Below are positions 50,851-60,997 of a stretch of 64,000 nucleotides of DNA, piece after piece; positions within the stretch are counted from its first letter, which is position 1, and every line of letters starts with the position of its first letter. Below the pieces are notes generated by a model. It saw only the letters and a list, made by a program, of their open reading frames with translations, had not been told where the DNA came from and did no database searches. The position numbers and the translations under genes are program-made. This DNA comes from Alteromonas sp. M12. Lineage in GTDB: Bacteria; Pseudomonadota; Gammaproteobacteria; Enterobacterales; Alteromonadaceae. The stretch spans positions 2,790,001-2,854,000 of the forward strand of contig NZ_CP144164.1 in the NCBI RefSeq assembly GCF_037478005.1, written 5' to 3'.

Positions 50851-51216
50851 ACACCCTTCTTATGATGGAAAAAACTACTGATTATGCTATCAAAACAAAA
50901 ATAGCCGTAATTCAGCAACCACCCAATGTTTAGATATCTTAAAAATATGATTTAAAGCTTACATATAACTCACTCGCAAAATCTTATCATCTCTATGCCC
51001 TAGGTTGTCAAAATGCTAATGCCAGCCCCATTGAGATTAAATAAGGTCTAATCCGCCGCGTTTTAATCAGAACAATTGAACAAAAATAATACTCAAAAAC
51101 GCAAACTATAAAAAAACGATTAAAACCCAAGCACTTGAAGTAAAATTTATTGTCCCCACATATTGTTTTAGAGAAGGATGTGTTATCCTATCTGCTACTT
51201 GAAAAAGTACTACATC
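50851..51216. other. gene-free spacer upstream of ssrA
   Basis: 366 AT-rich bases with no frame having start, Shine-Dalgarno and protein-like content. It must hold the promoters of the flavoprotein gene (minus) and ssrA (plus). I could not pick a convincing -35/-10 pair for ssrA; TTGTTT at 51163 with TATCCT at 51184 is the best pair but has only 15 bases between. Confidence 0.5.
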
Positions 51217-51576
51217 GGGGCTGATTTTGGATTCGACAGGAATCGGGATGCCTTAGGTGCATGCAGAGGTGCGGTTTGCCTCTTTAAACAGCCGCAAAAA
51301 AATAGTCGCAAACGACGAAAACTACGCACTAGCAGCTTAATAACCTGTATAGGCCCTTCCACTTCAGCCGTCTTCTATTCGTGAAGGTTTGGAAGGTCAT
51401 ACTAATAGAATAGCGAGGGAAACTTGTCCGAGGTTGAACCGCGAAATAGTATCGGAACAGCTACTAGGAATCCTGTTTGTCGGAGTCCAAAATAGTTAAA
51501 TAAAAGACAAAATAAGCATGTAGTACCGACGGTTGAAGCTTTCTGGACGCGGGTTCAAGTCCCGCCAGCTCCACCA
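51217..51576 (+). ncRNA. ssrA: transfer-messenger RNA (tmRNA)
   Basis: One-piece tmRNA of 360 bases. GGGGCTG at the 5' end pairs with CAGCTCC before the terminal ACCA, and the T-arm GGGTTCAAGTCCC is present. The tag frame runs from GCA 51308 to TAA 51338-51340 and encodes ANDENYALAA, the gammaproteobacterial degradation tag. The conserved GATTTTGGATTCGAC 5' domain follows the acceptor stem. It rescues stalled ribosomes with SmpB. Confidence 0.98.
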
Positions 51577-51599
51577 AATTTACGTTCGACGAACGACGA

Positions 51600-51644
51600 A
51601 AACCCTGCCAAAGCCGCTAAAAACGGTGATTAACAGGGTTTTTT
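51600..51644 (+). terminator. intrinsic terminator after ssrA
   Basis: AAACCCTG and CAGGGTTT arms enclose an inner small hairpin (CCG / CGG) and end in TTTTTT. A short perfect inverted repeat CGTTCG-A-CGAACG (51583-51595) lies just before it. Confidence 0.75.
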
Positions 51645-51694
51645 ATGGGTTTTTGATCGGATAAGGTTCGCTAATGACCGTTGATAGTTTGATT

Positions 51695-51718
51695 TTTAGG
51701 GGGACATTTAGGGGTACA
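51695..51718 (+). repeat. tandem 12-base repeat in the ssrA 3' flank
   Basis: TTTAGGGGGACA followed at once by TTTAGGGGTACA, one mismatch. G-rich direct repeats of this kind occur next to attachment sites of tyrosine integrases that target ssrA or tRNA genes. No integrase gene is present, so this may be a scar of an excised or decayed island; this is inference. Confidence 0.4.
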
Positions 51719-51831
51719 AATTAGTGTATCTACCGCTATGAACTTCTCTATGCAGAACAGCCAACTCAGGATGTAAATCCACTGGATATATTTCAACGGC
51801 TGACTTATGGGTGACCCCACAGATATATGGG

Positions 51832-52115
51832 TTATGAGGTTATCAAAGCCCAGATATTGAAAATTCGATTTGCGTAATATAAAACAATGAGTGCCATTAC
51901 AGCGATTTGAATGGCGATGCTCAGCGCTTTTGCGCACAGTGCGCCTGCTATTGCGCCAATTAACACTCCCGCTAAGATTGGAAGTGTGTCGCCACTACCT
52001 AAATAGAATTCATATCCAATATTTCCACCAACAATAGGCCTAACGCCGCGAGGTACCGGATGAAAGTGAGTTCACGTTTTGAGGAAGCGAGTGTACCTAA
52101 GTCATTATTTGACAT
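51832..52115 (-). pseudogene. frameshifted small membrane protein gene
   Basis: ATG 52115 has GGA seven bases upstream and reads MSNNDLGTLASSKRELTFIR, then YLAALGLL, before stopping at a TAG in frame. Shifting frame near 52037 gives a continuous second part (VGGNIGYEFYLGSGDTLP, ILAGVLIGAIAGALCA, ALSIAIQIAVMALIVLYY) to TAA 51832. Two strong membrane helices appear only in the shifted frame. Total length is 284 bases, one short of 95 codons, so a single-base deletion (or sequencing error) explains it. Family not recognised. Confidence 0.6.
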
Positions 52116-52345
52116 TTTAATTCCATTTAAGGCAAATATATTACATTAAATTAGGAGACTCTTTCACAAATTTCAAATAAATAACTTTAACAATCAATTC
52201 GTGTTCAACTAACCCGTTAAAATATGCTCTAAATGCCAATAGAAAAGTCGCCCCCCTAAAACGCACTGTTCAAATATTGACCAATAAAATACTTAATGGC
52301 AGAATTAAATTACCCTAACACGATTTAAGCGCAAGGAAGGATCCA

Positions 52346-52942
52346 ATGGTAAATATACTAACGCTCAACCGCTTTTTTAGTTGTTTATTCTTATTAGTAA
52401 CGCTTTTTTACGCCAATAATGCGAATTCAAACCCAGTTTGTAATATTTATTATGGACTCTACGCAAAAAGTTTGTCCCGAGACATGCAGTTTAATTATGC
52501 TGATCATTCTACAAGCATTAACAGCAACAACGTCTTGGAATTAGTCAAACAATATAAAGAAAATGCAGAACAGGTAATAGACAATTTAAATAAGTTAATT
52601 GCCACTAATGCTAACTCTCCTAAGATGACACCATATAAAAAGATGAGAGAGCATTATTATATAATTGCTGACATGGGAACCCTAGGTTACGCAATTATTA
52701 AAGCCGAGATGGAAAATGATGTTGACCTATTCGTTGGTCTAGTGAAAGGACTATACACTGAAAAATTCAAGCCCTTAACATTCCCCCTCATTAATAGAGC
52801 CGCAATCGAATACAGGAAACATCAAATTAGAACCGTTAAAATTGCTGAAGAAGAAAATGCAAGGCAGAGTGTATTGAGTATTTATCGATCCTTGTACGGC
52901 AACAATGGGAATTTATTAACTAAATATGATCCTTGTACTTAA
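52346..52942 (+). CDS. secreted protein of unknown family
   Basis: 198 residues with a strong Shine-Dalgarno (AAGGAAGG). A signal peptide (FFSCLFLLVTLFYANNANS, cleavage near residue 28) is followed by a mostly helical, Asn- and Lys-rich protein with a Cys near each end of the mature part (NPVCNIYYG and YDPCT), which could form a disulphide. I recognise no domain. It sits alone in the gene-poor region after ssrA, flanked by long spacers, suggesting accessory DNA. Confidence 0.6.
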   Translation: MVNILTLNRFFSCLFLLVTLFYANNANSNPVCNIYYGLYAKSLSRDMQFNYADHSTSINSNNVLELVKQYKENAEQVIDNLNKLIATNANSPKMTPYKKMREHYYIIADMGTLGYAIIKAEMENDVDLFVGLVKGLYTEKFKPLTFPLINRAAIEYRKHQIRTVKIAEEENARQSVLSIYRSLYGNNGNLLTKYDPCT

Positions 52943-53425
52943 GATCAATTTAGATAATCGGGTCTAACTAAATATTGGGTATTTGAATACTTCTATATGC
53001 CTTAAGTGCTGCAATATTTATTACCTTTTCAAACAATGTCCACCATGTTATTTGAGATGACCTCTTATCAATAACATTCAGAAAAACCGTATGATTCTCT
53101 ATTATTTAAATGGCAATAATTTTTCAATTAAAGTAAGAAGACGAATGACGAATTTGCCAATGATTATCACCAGTTTATCTGTTTGTATGGAAACCTGAGG
53201 AATTAGCAACTTGCTAGTAATGGACACCTCTAAAACTTCACTCACTAATCTTAGTGTCTAAGCATCTTGATACAGATAAAACAAAACCGTTAATTAAGCT
53301 TAAATTACGTATTATTCTAGATAACTTGGCTCTATTTAGAGTCTAGTTAATCATTTTAAAATCTGCTGATATACATTTAAATTTAAAATATTTCTTTGAA
53401 TTATAGGCATTTTATAAGGACATTT
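52943..53425. other. gene-free AT-rich spacer
   Basis: About 480 bases with many stops in all frames and no clear RNA gene. I see no intact mobile element; short pieces such as TGGACACCTCTAAAACTTC (53222) are only faintly like IS3-family ends. Confidence 0.4.
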
Positions 53426-54556
53426 ATGTTCATAAACATAAATCGTGTATTAAAGCTTGGAGTAGCTTTATCGCTTATCGTTGTTAACTCTATTGTTGTG
53501 CTTTATATCGGTAGAGATCGCTTTCCTTTGCCAGAATGGTTTTCACACCCCATATCTTATATCGATGGGTTGATTGACCACAAAAACGAACGCATTTCCC
53601 AGCAAAATTTAACTTTCGAAAACTCTAAAAAACAACAAAATGTAGAACCACGTGTTAGTTCTAAACAAGCCAGTAAAAAAACTGCAAATGCCAATTTAAT
53701 TAATCATACTGAGTTATCTGCCAGCGACGCAGTATGCTCTGATAAGCGGCCTAAATCTGCGAGCAAGCAAATATACACATGGATAGATGATAGCGGCACT
53801 CGCCACCTTAGCGATAAGCCACGTAAGATTGACAGTGCCACTCCGGTTTCAGTGATAGGAACAATTCGCCCCGAAGAACTATCTATTAACTACACTGGCA
53901 CTCACCCGCCATTTAGTCTCCAACATAAAATTGAATCGCGGGTTATGGCAAACAAAGCATTATTTGCTCAGATCACTCCAAAACAATTAGTAAAGCCGAT
54001 AACCATCAATTTTAGATTATTCACAGATGTAAATAATTACAGCACTTATCAGAAACGTATAGCCCCCTCTGTTAAGTCAGCAATCGGATTTTACGCAAGC
54101 AGTATAAATGAGTCAGTTGTTATGATGAATAATGATGAACAGAGTGTTAATACAGCGGTCCATGAAGCAATGCACTCGATTAATCGTCATTGGTTTGGAC
54201 ACATAAATAGATGGCTAAATGAGGGGATCGCTGAATATGCCGAAACAAGTCACACTGATAACCCTTTGTATAACCATTGGGTAACTCATATCCGTAAATT
54301 TGGCGCTATTCCACTGGTAACCTTATTTAATGCAAATCAGCACCACTGGGACACTCAAAGAACCGAAATGTATGCTACAAGCTGGGCGTTCGTAGCATTT
54401 TTGATGGATAAGTATCATAAAACACTATCTCGCTTATTGCAGGAAGAGAATATTAACGGATGCAATGTTGTCAACATCAGCGATATGGAACGCATATCAT
54501 CTCAAAAATTGTCAGTATTACAGCGTGAATTTGATAATTGGTTGGCAAGAGTATAA
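53426..54556 (+). CDS. membrane-anchored DUF4124 / gluzincin-type metallopeptidase-like protein
   Basis: 376 residues from ATG 53426 (AAGGA six bases upstream; an upstream TTG at 53396 is not needed). An N-terminal helix (about 9-29, KLGVALSLIVVNSIVVLYIG) anchors or exports it. A DUF4124-like segment (IYTWIDDSGTRHLSDKP, near 116-132) is followed by a peptidase-like domain with HEAMH (246-250) and NEGIAEYAE about 20 residues later, the HExxH...E pattern of DUF1570 / peptidase MA proteins. Such fusions are predicted cell-envelope proteases; the substrate is unknown. Confidence 0.72.
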   Translation: MFININRVLKLGVALSLIVVNSIVVLYIGRDRFPLPEWFSHPISYIDGLIDHKNERISQQNLTFENSKKQQNVEPRVSSKQASKKTANANLINHTELSASDAVCSDKRPKSASKQIYTWIDDSGTRHLSDKPRKIDSATPVSVIGTIRPEELSINYTGTHPPFSLQHKIESRVMANKALFAQITPKQLVKPITINFRLFTDVNNYSTYQKRIAPSVKSAIGFYASSINESVVMMNNDEQSVNTAVHEAMHSINRHWFGHINRWLNEGIAEYAETSHTDNPLYNHWVTHIRKFGAIPLVTLFNANQHHWDTQRTEMYATSWAFVAFLMDKYHKTLSRLLQEENINGCNVVNISDMERISSQKLSVLQREFDNWLARV

Positions 54557-54934
54557 ACACTTAACTAGCGTTAACATGAATTTGATAGTTGAAGAACCAT
54601 GTAGTGCTTTCGAACACATACCGACCTCTGTTGAATAACTTTTACAGTTATTAGTATCAAATTATTACTCCATCCTCAAAACATATCGCAAATAAAGGTT
54701 CCCCCCAACAAAGGAGGGAAAACAGCCCTCCCCTTTAAAATGGTGCTTGCTGCGTCGATAATTAAAATGTCTGTATTGCTTCACGAGTATTCGGGGTGAA
54801 CGACCAATTATGTGGTTAATTAAATCCTTTTCTAGTTTAATGATGATGTTACATCTTTTCCTGTAGTGCTAAATTAGCAACGAAATATAGCCTAGAGTTA
54901 GTGGTGTTATCTAAGCCATCATATAAGGACAATT
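54557..54934. other. gene-free spacer before the CorA-type gene
   Basis: 378 bases without a credible gene. A GGAGGG / CCCTCC hairpin (54713-54731) lies in it, without a proper T-run, and could be a weak terminator. Confidence 0.4.
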
Positions 54935-56002
54935 ATGAAACTATTCCGCAAACAATATGGTCAGCCAGGGGCGCAACCAGGGCTTATTGATGCATCTGTT
55001 GATGGGGCGGTTAACATTACTTTGTTTAACTACAATGAACATCAAGTGGTTGAACAAAGTGGTATTACGGTCGAACAATGCATGGAATACGTCAATAAAG
55101 ACAATATTACTTGGGTGCACGTTCAGGGTAATCCTGACAAAGCATTATTGAGTCATTTGGCAACGAATTTTGGAATACACGAGTTATATATTGAGGACGT
55201 TGCCAACCGAGCCGAACGGCCTAAAATAGAAACCCACGATGGTCAAATTTTCTCTATTTTTTCGCTACCTGTGCAAAGCGAATCGAATATTTATCTGCAA
55301 CAAGTTAGCTTATTTTTAATGAAGGGCACTGTGGTTTCTTTTTGCAGTGGTCAATTCAACCCGTTCTCTGGCGTCAAAACCAGATTAAACCTTGCTAGCG
55401 GCAAGATGCGAACCCATAAAGCTGACTACTTGTTTTACAGTTTAATTGATTCCGTGGTTGATTGGTGCTTTCCGGTACTGGAAACTTATGCGCAGCTGAT
55501 TGATTCAACAGAAGAGCTATTATTAAAAAATCACGATAAAGAAATCTTACAGAAAATTCATCAATTACGCCGCGATGTGGTTTTACTAAGAAGGCAAATT
55601 TGGCCACAACGAGAGCTGCTTAACCAACTCATCAGAGACGACACGCAAAGCCTAATAAGCGCAAAAACTAAAGTTTTTTTAAGGGATTGTTACGACCATA
55701 GTATTTCGTTACTTGAATTAATCGAAACCTACCATGAAATGACAAATGGTTTGATGGAGCTGTACATGAGTTTAGTTAGTTTGAAATTAAATGAAGTCAT
55801 GCGGGTATTGACCATCATTGCCACACTATTTATACCACCTACTTTTGTGGTGGGTATTTATGGCATGAATTTCAATCCCAGCGCCGGCCCTCTGAGTATG
55901 CCTGAATTATTGTCACCCTACGGTTACCTGGTAGTTTGGTTAATTATTTTAAGCATGGTTTGTGGCATGTTGCTATTTTTCAAAAAACGAAAGTGGTTAT
56001 AG
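54935..56002 (+). CDS. CorA-family divalent cation transporter
   Basis: 355 residues. A long cytosolic N-terminal domain and stalk helix precede two C-terminal membrane helices (about 292-316 and 328-350) with YGMNF between them and MPEL in the loop, the CorA signature. ZntB and CorA share this fold; GMNF with MPEL leans to CorA-type Mg2+/Co2+ transport. The N-terminal part (NITLFNYNEHQVVEQSGIT) is not that of E. coli CorA. AAGGA precedes the ATG. Confidence 0.87.
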   Translation: MKLFRKQYGQPGAQPGLIDASVDGAVNITLFNYNEHQVVEQSGITVEQCMEYVNKDNITWVHVQGNPDKALLSHLATNFGIHELYIEDVANRAERPKIETHDGQIFSIFSLPVQSESNIYLQQVSLFLMKGTVVSFCSGQFNPFSGVKTRLNLASGKMRTHKADYLFYSLIDSVVDWCFPVLETYAQLIDSTEELLLKNHDKEILQKIHQLRRDVVLLRRQIWPQRELLNQLIRDDTQSLISAKTKVFLRDCYDHSISLLELIETYHEMTNGLMELYMSLVSLKLNEVMRVLTIIATLFIPPTFVVGIYGMNFNPSAGPLSMPELLSPYGYLVVWLIILSMVCGMLLFFKKRKWL

Positions 56003-56215
56003 TCGGTTTAAAATGAGAGATTAACTGACGACATACCCGCATATTTGCTTTGCGAGATGGAACAAACTCGCCTCTTCTTCTGCTATTTTGATATACAAAG
56101 TAAGGGTTATTACTAATAGCGCAATCACCAGACAGTGGTAAAGTCGTTGGGTGATACTCCCCGATATAAATAGATGACCAATATCAATTATTAGAATACG
56201 TAGGAAGTTTAAAAA

Positions 56216-57295
56216 ATGCGGATAGGCATTCTGACTGGCGGTGGTGATTGTCAGGGTTTAAATGCAGCAATACGCGCTGTAGCAAAATCGTTAATGTTAA
56301 ACAACAATGCCGAAATTATAGGTATCGAAGATGGTTTTGATGGCCTACTAAAACGTAAAGTACGTCAATTAAGTTATGCTGACTGCAGTGGGATCTTACC
56401 CTTAGGCGGTACCATTTTAGGTACCAGTAATAAGGCAAATCCTTTTGATTACCAAGGTAAAGACTGCTCACAAGATGTGAAGTCTTATTATCAAGAGCTC
56501 GGTCTTGATGCCATAGTGATGATTGGCGGTGATGGCACTATGTCAATAGCCTATGAACTAACAAAACTAGGTATGAATATTGTTGGGGTTCCGAAAACAA
56601 TTGATAACGACTTGATGTGCACCGAACGCACATTTGGTTTTGAAACGGCGGTATCAATTGTAACCGAAGCAATTGATAGATTGCGTACCACCGGCCATTC
56701 ACACAAACGAATTATGATCCTTGAAACCATGGGACGTTACGCCGGATGGATTGCGCTACATGCAGGCGTTGCAGGGGGAGCAGATGTCATTCTGATTCCA
56801 GAATTTCCTTATAATCTGGATGAAATCGTCTCAGCATGCGAATTAAGAGCCAGTGATCAGCACTATTCTATTATTGTGATTGCAGAGGGCGCAAAACCTG
56901 AAAATGGATCTATGGCCGTGCAACAAACGATTTCTGACAGCCCAGATCCGATACGTTTAGGCGGTATTTCAAATGTACTTAAAAGTCAGCTGGAAAAACG
57001 CTTAAGTATTGAAGTAAGAGCAACCTCTTTAGGACATATTCAGCGCGGCGGTTCGCCCACAGCAAATGACCGTATTTTTGCTACAAACGTGGGTACCTTT
57101 GCAGCAAAACTGGTTACTGAAAAACAATTCGGACGGGTTGTTGTACAACAAAATAACCAATTAACCAGCGTCCCTTTAGAACAAGTCGCAAATCAAACCA
57201 AAGGGGTTTCAAAGGACGACCTAACCCTACAAAGCGCCATCTCGTTAGGGATAAGTTTTGGGGTTGCTAAGCTAGAAGATACGTCTAACTCTTAA
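56216..57295 (+). CDS. 6-phosphofructokinase, group III-like (mixed ATP/PPi signature)
   Basis: 359 residues. ILTGGGDCQGLNAAIR at the N-terminus is the group III (PPi-type or actinobacterial) form. The nucleotide site reads GGDGT (104-108), whose Gly107 is the ATP-type residue (Asp in PPi enzymes), while VPKTIDND (125-132) has Lys127, the PPi-type residue (Gly in classical ATP enzymes). ETMGRYAGWIA and GHIQRGGSPTANDR complete the active site. It phosphorylates fructose 6-phosphate; ATP use is likely but not certain. AGGAAG precedes the ATG. The N-ATPase operon follows after 136 bases. Confidence 0.88.
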   Translation: MRIGILTGGGDCQGLNAAIRAVAKSLMLNNNAEIIGIEDGFDGLLKRKVRQLSYADCSGILPLGGTILGTSNKANPFDYQGKDCSQDVKSYYQELGLDAIVMIGGDGTMSIAYELTKLGMNIVGVPKTIDNDLMCTERTFGFETAVSIVTEAIDRLRTTGHSHKRIMILETMGRYAGWIALHAGVAGGADVILIPEFPYNLDEIVSACELRASDQHYSIIVIAEGAKPENGSMAVQQTISDSPDPIRLGGISNVLKSQLEKRLSIEVRATSLGHIQRGGSPTANDRIFATNVGTFAAKLVTEKQFGRVVVQQNNQLTSVPLEQVANQTKGVSKDDLTLQSAISLGISFGVAKLEDTSNS

Positions 57296-57363
57296 AACCC
57301 AATAAATATAAATAAATTAGCGATAACCTTTACTTAATTTATAAACCATTATCATTTGTGAGT

Positions 57364-57377
57364 TTGATCGAGATCAA
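57364..57377 (+). promoter_or_regulatory. FNR/Anr-type binding site
   Basis: TTGATCGAGATCAA matches the FNR consensus TTGAT-N4-ATCAA at all ten conserved positions. Its centre (57370.5) lies about 41.5 bases before the start predicted from the TATAAT at 57399, the classical class II activator position. It suggests anaerobic activation of the atpDCQRBEFAG operon. Confidence 0.75.
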
Positions 57378-57398
57378 TTCGCAAGCAGCAATGAAATT

Positions 57399-57404
57399 TA
57401 TAAT
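57399..57404 (+). promoter_or_regulatory. -10 box of the N-ATPase operon
   Basis: A perfect TATAAT, with no good -35 box at the right distance; the FNR site takes its place, as at class II activated promoters. A start near 57411-57412 would leave a leader of about 20 bases before atpD. Confidence 0.65.
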
Positions 57405-57431
57405 GATCATGTCAACTAAGGTGCATCGTAA

Positions 57432-59277
<1,846 letters not shown>

Positions 59278-59283
59278 TGCCTA

Positions 59284-59640
59284 ATGTCTAGCAAAGATGG
59301 CAAGTCACAACCCGAAAAACACACAACGCATTCTTTGGTGAAGCAAGTAGAAACAAAAGCGCAATTAAAACTAAAAGCGAAACGCCACAAAAATCCCGGT
59401 GTATGGTTTGGGTTAGGCATGATGGGAGTCATAGGTTGGTCAGTGGCGGTACCGACTTTTTTGGGTGTCAGTTTAGGCATTTGGATAGACAAAAATTACG
59501 ATGGACAACGCTCTTGGACTTTAGCGTTATTATTGGCCGGCTTAGCTATTGGTTGCTTCACTGCATGGGGCTGGGTCACCAAAGAGCATCAAGCGATTCA
59601 CAACCAGAATGATAACAACTCAACAGACGAGGAAGACTAA
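59284..59640 (+). CDS. atpQ: N-ATPase AtpQ subunit (AtpI-like membrane protein)
   Basis: 118 residues: a basic N-terminus rich in Lys and Gln, then two membrane helices (about 44-66, MMGVIGWSVAVPTFLGVSLG, and 76-97, TLALLLAGLAIGCFTAWGWV) around WIDKNYDGQRSW. This matches the AtpI/AtpQ family (putative F0F1 ATPase assembly or Mg2+ channel). Its place between atpC and atpR is as in other N-ATPase operons. Second gene after the beta/epsilon pair; spacing 6 bases. Confidence 0.85.
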   Translation: MSSKDGKSQPEKHTTHSLVKQVETKAQLKLKAKRHKNPGVWFGLGMMGVIGWSVAVPTFLGVSLGIWIDKNYDGQRSWTLALLLAGLAIGCFTAWGWVTKEHQAIHNQNDNNSTDEED

Positions 59641-59642
59641 CC

Positions 59643-59930
59643 ATGATCGAACCATTAAATATGCTATTTGCGTTGGTTGCGGGTGTTGTTTTAGGCATTA
59701 GCTTTTTCTATAGCTTATGGATTACGGTGCAAAAAGGACTGCGATCAGCACAACCGGTTTATTGGTTTATCGGTGGTTTTATATTGCGCATGGGGTTGAG
59801 CTTAATTGCCTTCTATTTAATTTCAAATCAGCAATTTTGGCTACTTATTTCATGCTTGATCGGTTTTCTAATTGGTCGAGTCGTAACTAATAGAATGTTG
59901 TCAATTAGTGCAAAACCCAATCCAGTTTAA
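59643..59930 (+). CDS. atpR: N-ATPase AtpR subunit
   Basis: 95 residues, three hydrophobic helices (about 5-27, 35-58 and 63-80) with conserved charged residues inside or near them, such as Arg in GFILRMGLSLIAFYLI. AtpR occurs only in N-ATPase operons and has been proposed to interact with the c subunits. It starts two bases after the atpQ stop, so translation is coupled. Confidence 0.85.
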   Translation: MIEPLNMLFALVAGVVLGISFFYSLWITVQKGLRSAQPVYWFIGGFILRMGLSLIAFYLISNQQFWLLISCLIGFLIGRVVTNRMLSISAKPNPV

Positions 59931-59997
59931 CAACTAAATGAGAAGCACATGGTTTCACTTATTGGTAATTCAGAAATAACAGAGAAGGTTCACAACC

Positions 59998-60723
59998 ATG
60001 CATATTACGCCCGATGAAATCATCTTTTGGCAGTTTGGCTTTTTAAAGCTAAATGCCACTATCGTTTTCACTTGGTTGATAATGGCTATTTTAGTACTAA
60101 GTGCGTATCTGATTACCCGTAAATTGAATGATCAATTGCAGCCTACTCGCTGGCAAAATGGTTTAGAAGTATTAGTAGTGACTATTTTGCAGCAAATAAG
60201 CGAAGCAGGTTTGCGTAAGCCGGCTAAATACATTGGCTTTCTAGGCACCCTATTTTTGTTTATTGCAACGGCTAATTTGCTCACTATATTTCCTCGCTTT
60301 GAGCCACCAACAGGTTCTTTGTCTACCACAATCGCATTGTCATTCTGTGTGTTTATTTCTGTCCCCTATTACGGAATAAAACAAAAGGGAGTATTAAAAT
60401 ATTTGCAGTCTTACGCTCAACCTAATGTCTTTATGCTGCCGTTTAATATCATAGGTGAGCTCTCTCGTACCTTAGCGTTGTCGGTACGCTTATTTGGAAA
60501 TATGATGAGCGGAGCCATGATTATCGCTATTTTGCTGATTATCTCCCCATTTGTATTCCCCATTATTATGTCTTTGTTAGGTCTATTAACCGGAATGGTA
60601 CAAGCCTACATATTCTTTATTCTCGCAGCTGTGTATATCGCTGCAGCCACTGCGCAGGATCAGCAAAGCACCCCCAAATTTACATCAATATCCGTTTCGA
60701 CACAGGAGAAAACTAATGGATAA
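59998..60723 (+). CDS. atpB: N-ATPase Fo a subunit
   Basis: 241 residues, several membrane helices. The essential Arg that faces the c ring is in LSVRLFGNMM (R164), preceded by FNIIGELSR. The start at ATG 59998 has GAGAAGG upstream; a 67-base spacer precedes it. Forms the ion half-channels. The last 8 bases overlap atpE. Confidence 0.93.
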   Translation: MHITPDEIIFWQFGFLKLNATIVFTWLIMAILVLSAYLITRKLNDQLQPTRWQNGLEVLVVTILQQISEAGLRKPAKYIGFLGTLFLFIATANLLTIFPRFEPPTGSLSTTIALSFCVFISVPYYGIKQKGVLKYLQSYAQPNVFMLPFNIIGELSRTLALSVRLFGNMMSGAMIIAILLIISPFVFPIIMSLLGLLTGMVQAYIFFILAAVYIAAATAQDQQSTPKFTSISVSTQEKTNG

Positions 60724-60994
60724 CCTCACCCTAATTGCTATTTGTTCGATCATCACTGCGGGGCTGACAATTGGCATCGGAGTATTAGGCCCTTCTTTAG
60801 CTGAAGGGACAGCGATAGCCAATGCATTAAAAGCACTCGCACAACAACCAGATGCGTCATCAACCATAACTCGAACGCTATTTGTGGGCTTAGCCATGAT
60901 TGAGTCTACGGCCATTTATTGTTTTGTAGTTTCGATGATCGTGCTTTTTAGTAATCCCTTTTGGAACTATTTTGTAGATAAAATTGGGAACTAA
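60716..60994 (+). CDS. atpE: N-ATPase Fo c subunit with Na+-type ion site
   Basis: 92 residues, two membrane helices. The ion-binding segment in helix 2 reads MIESTAIY (E63, S64, T65, Y68), the same Glu-Ser-Thr as in Na+-translocating c subunits. In helix 1 the position of the Na+ ligand Gln of Ilyobacter is held by Glu30 (LAEGTA). The polar loop is AQQPDAS. GGAG lies seven bases before the ATG. The ring carries Na+ or H+; the signature favours Na+, but an N-ATPase c ring can be H+-specific, so this needs measurement. Confidence 0.93.
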   Translation: MDNLTLIAICSIITAGLTIGIGVLGPSLAEGTAIANALKALAQQPDASSTITRTLFVGLAMIESTAIYCFVVSMIVLFSNPFWNYFVDKIGN

Positions 60995-60997
60995 ATA

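Noticed and set aside
51671..51937. 88-residue minus-strand frame after ssrA
   Set aside because: Its sequence is unlike a protein (many Cys, His, Ile without pattern), and it overlaps the frameshifted membrane gene read in a better frame.
53222..53240. IS3-like end (TGGACACCTCT...)
   Set aside because: Single short match, no inverted partner, no target duplication and no transposase remnant.
54713..54731. GGAGGG / CCCTCC hairpin as a terminator
   Set aside because: No U-run after the stem and more than 150 bases from the preceding stop.
56174..56187. FNR-like ATGAC-N4-ATCAA before the phosphofructokinase gene
   Set aside because: Only 8 of 10 consensus bases, and it lies 29 bases before the start codon, too close for a class II activator with a -10 box.
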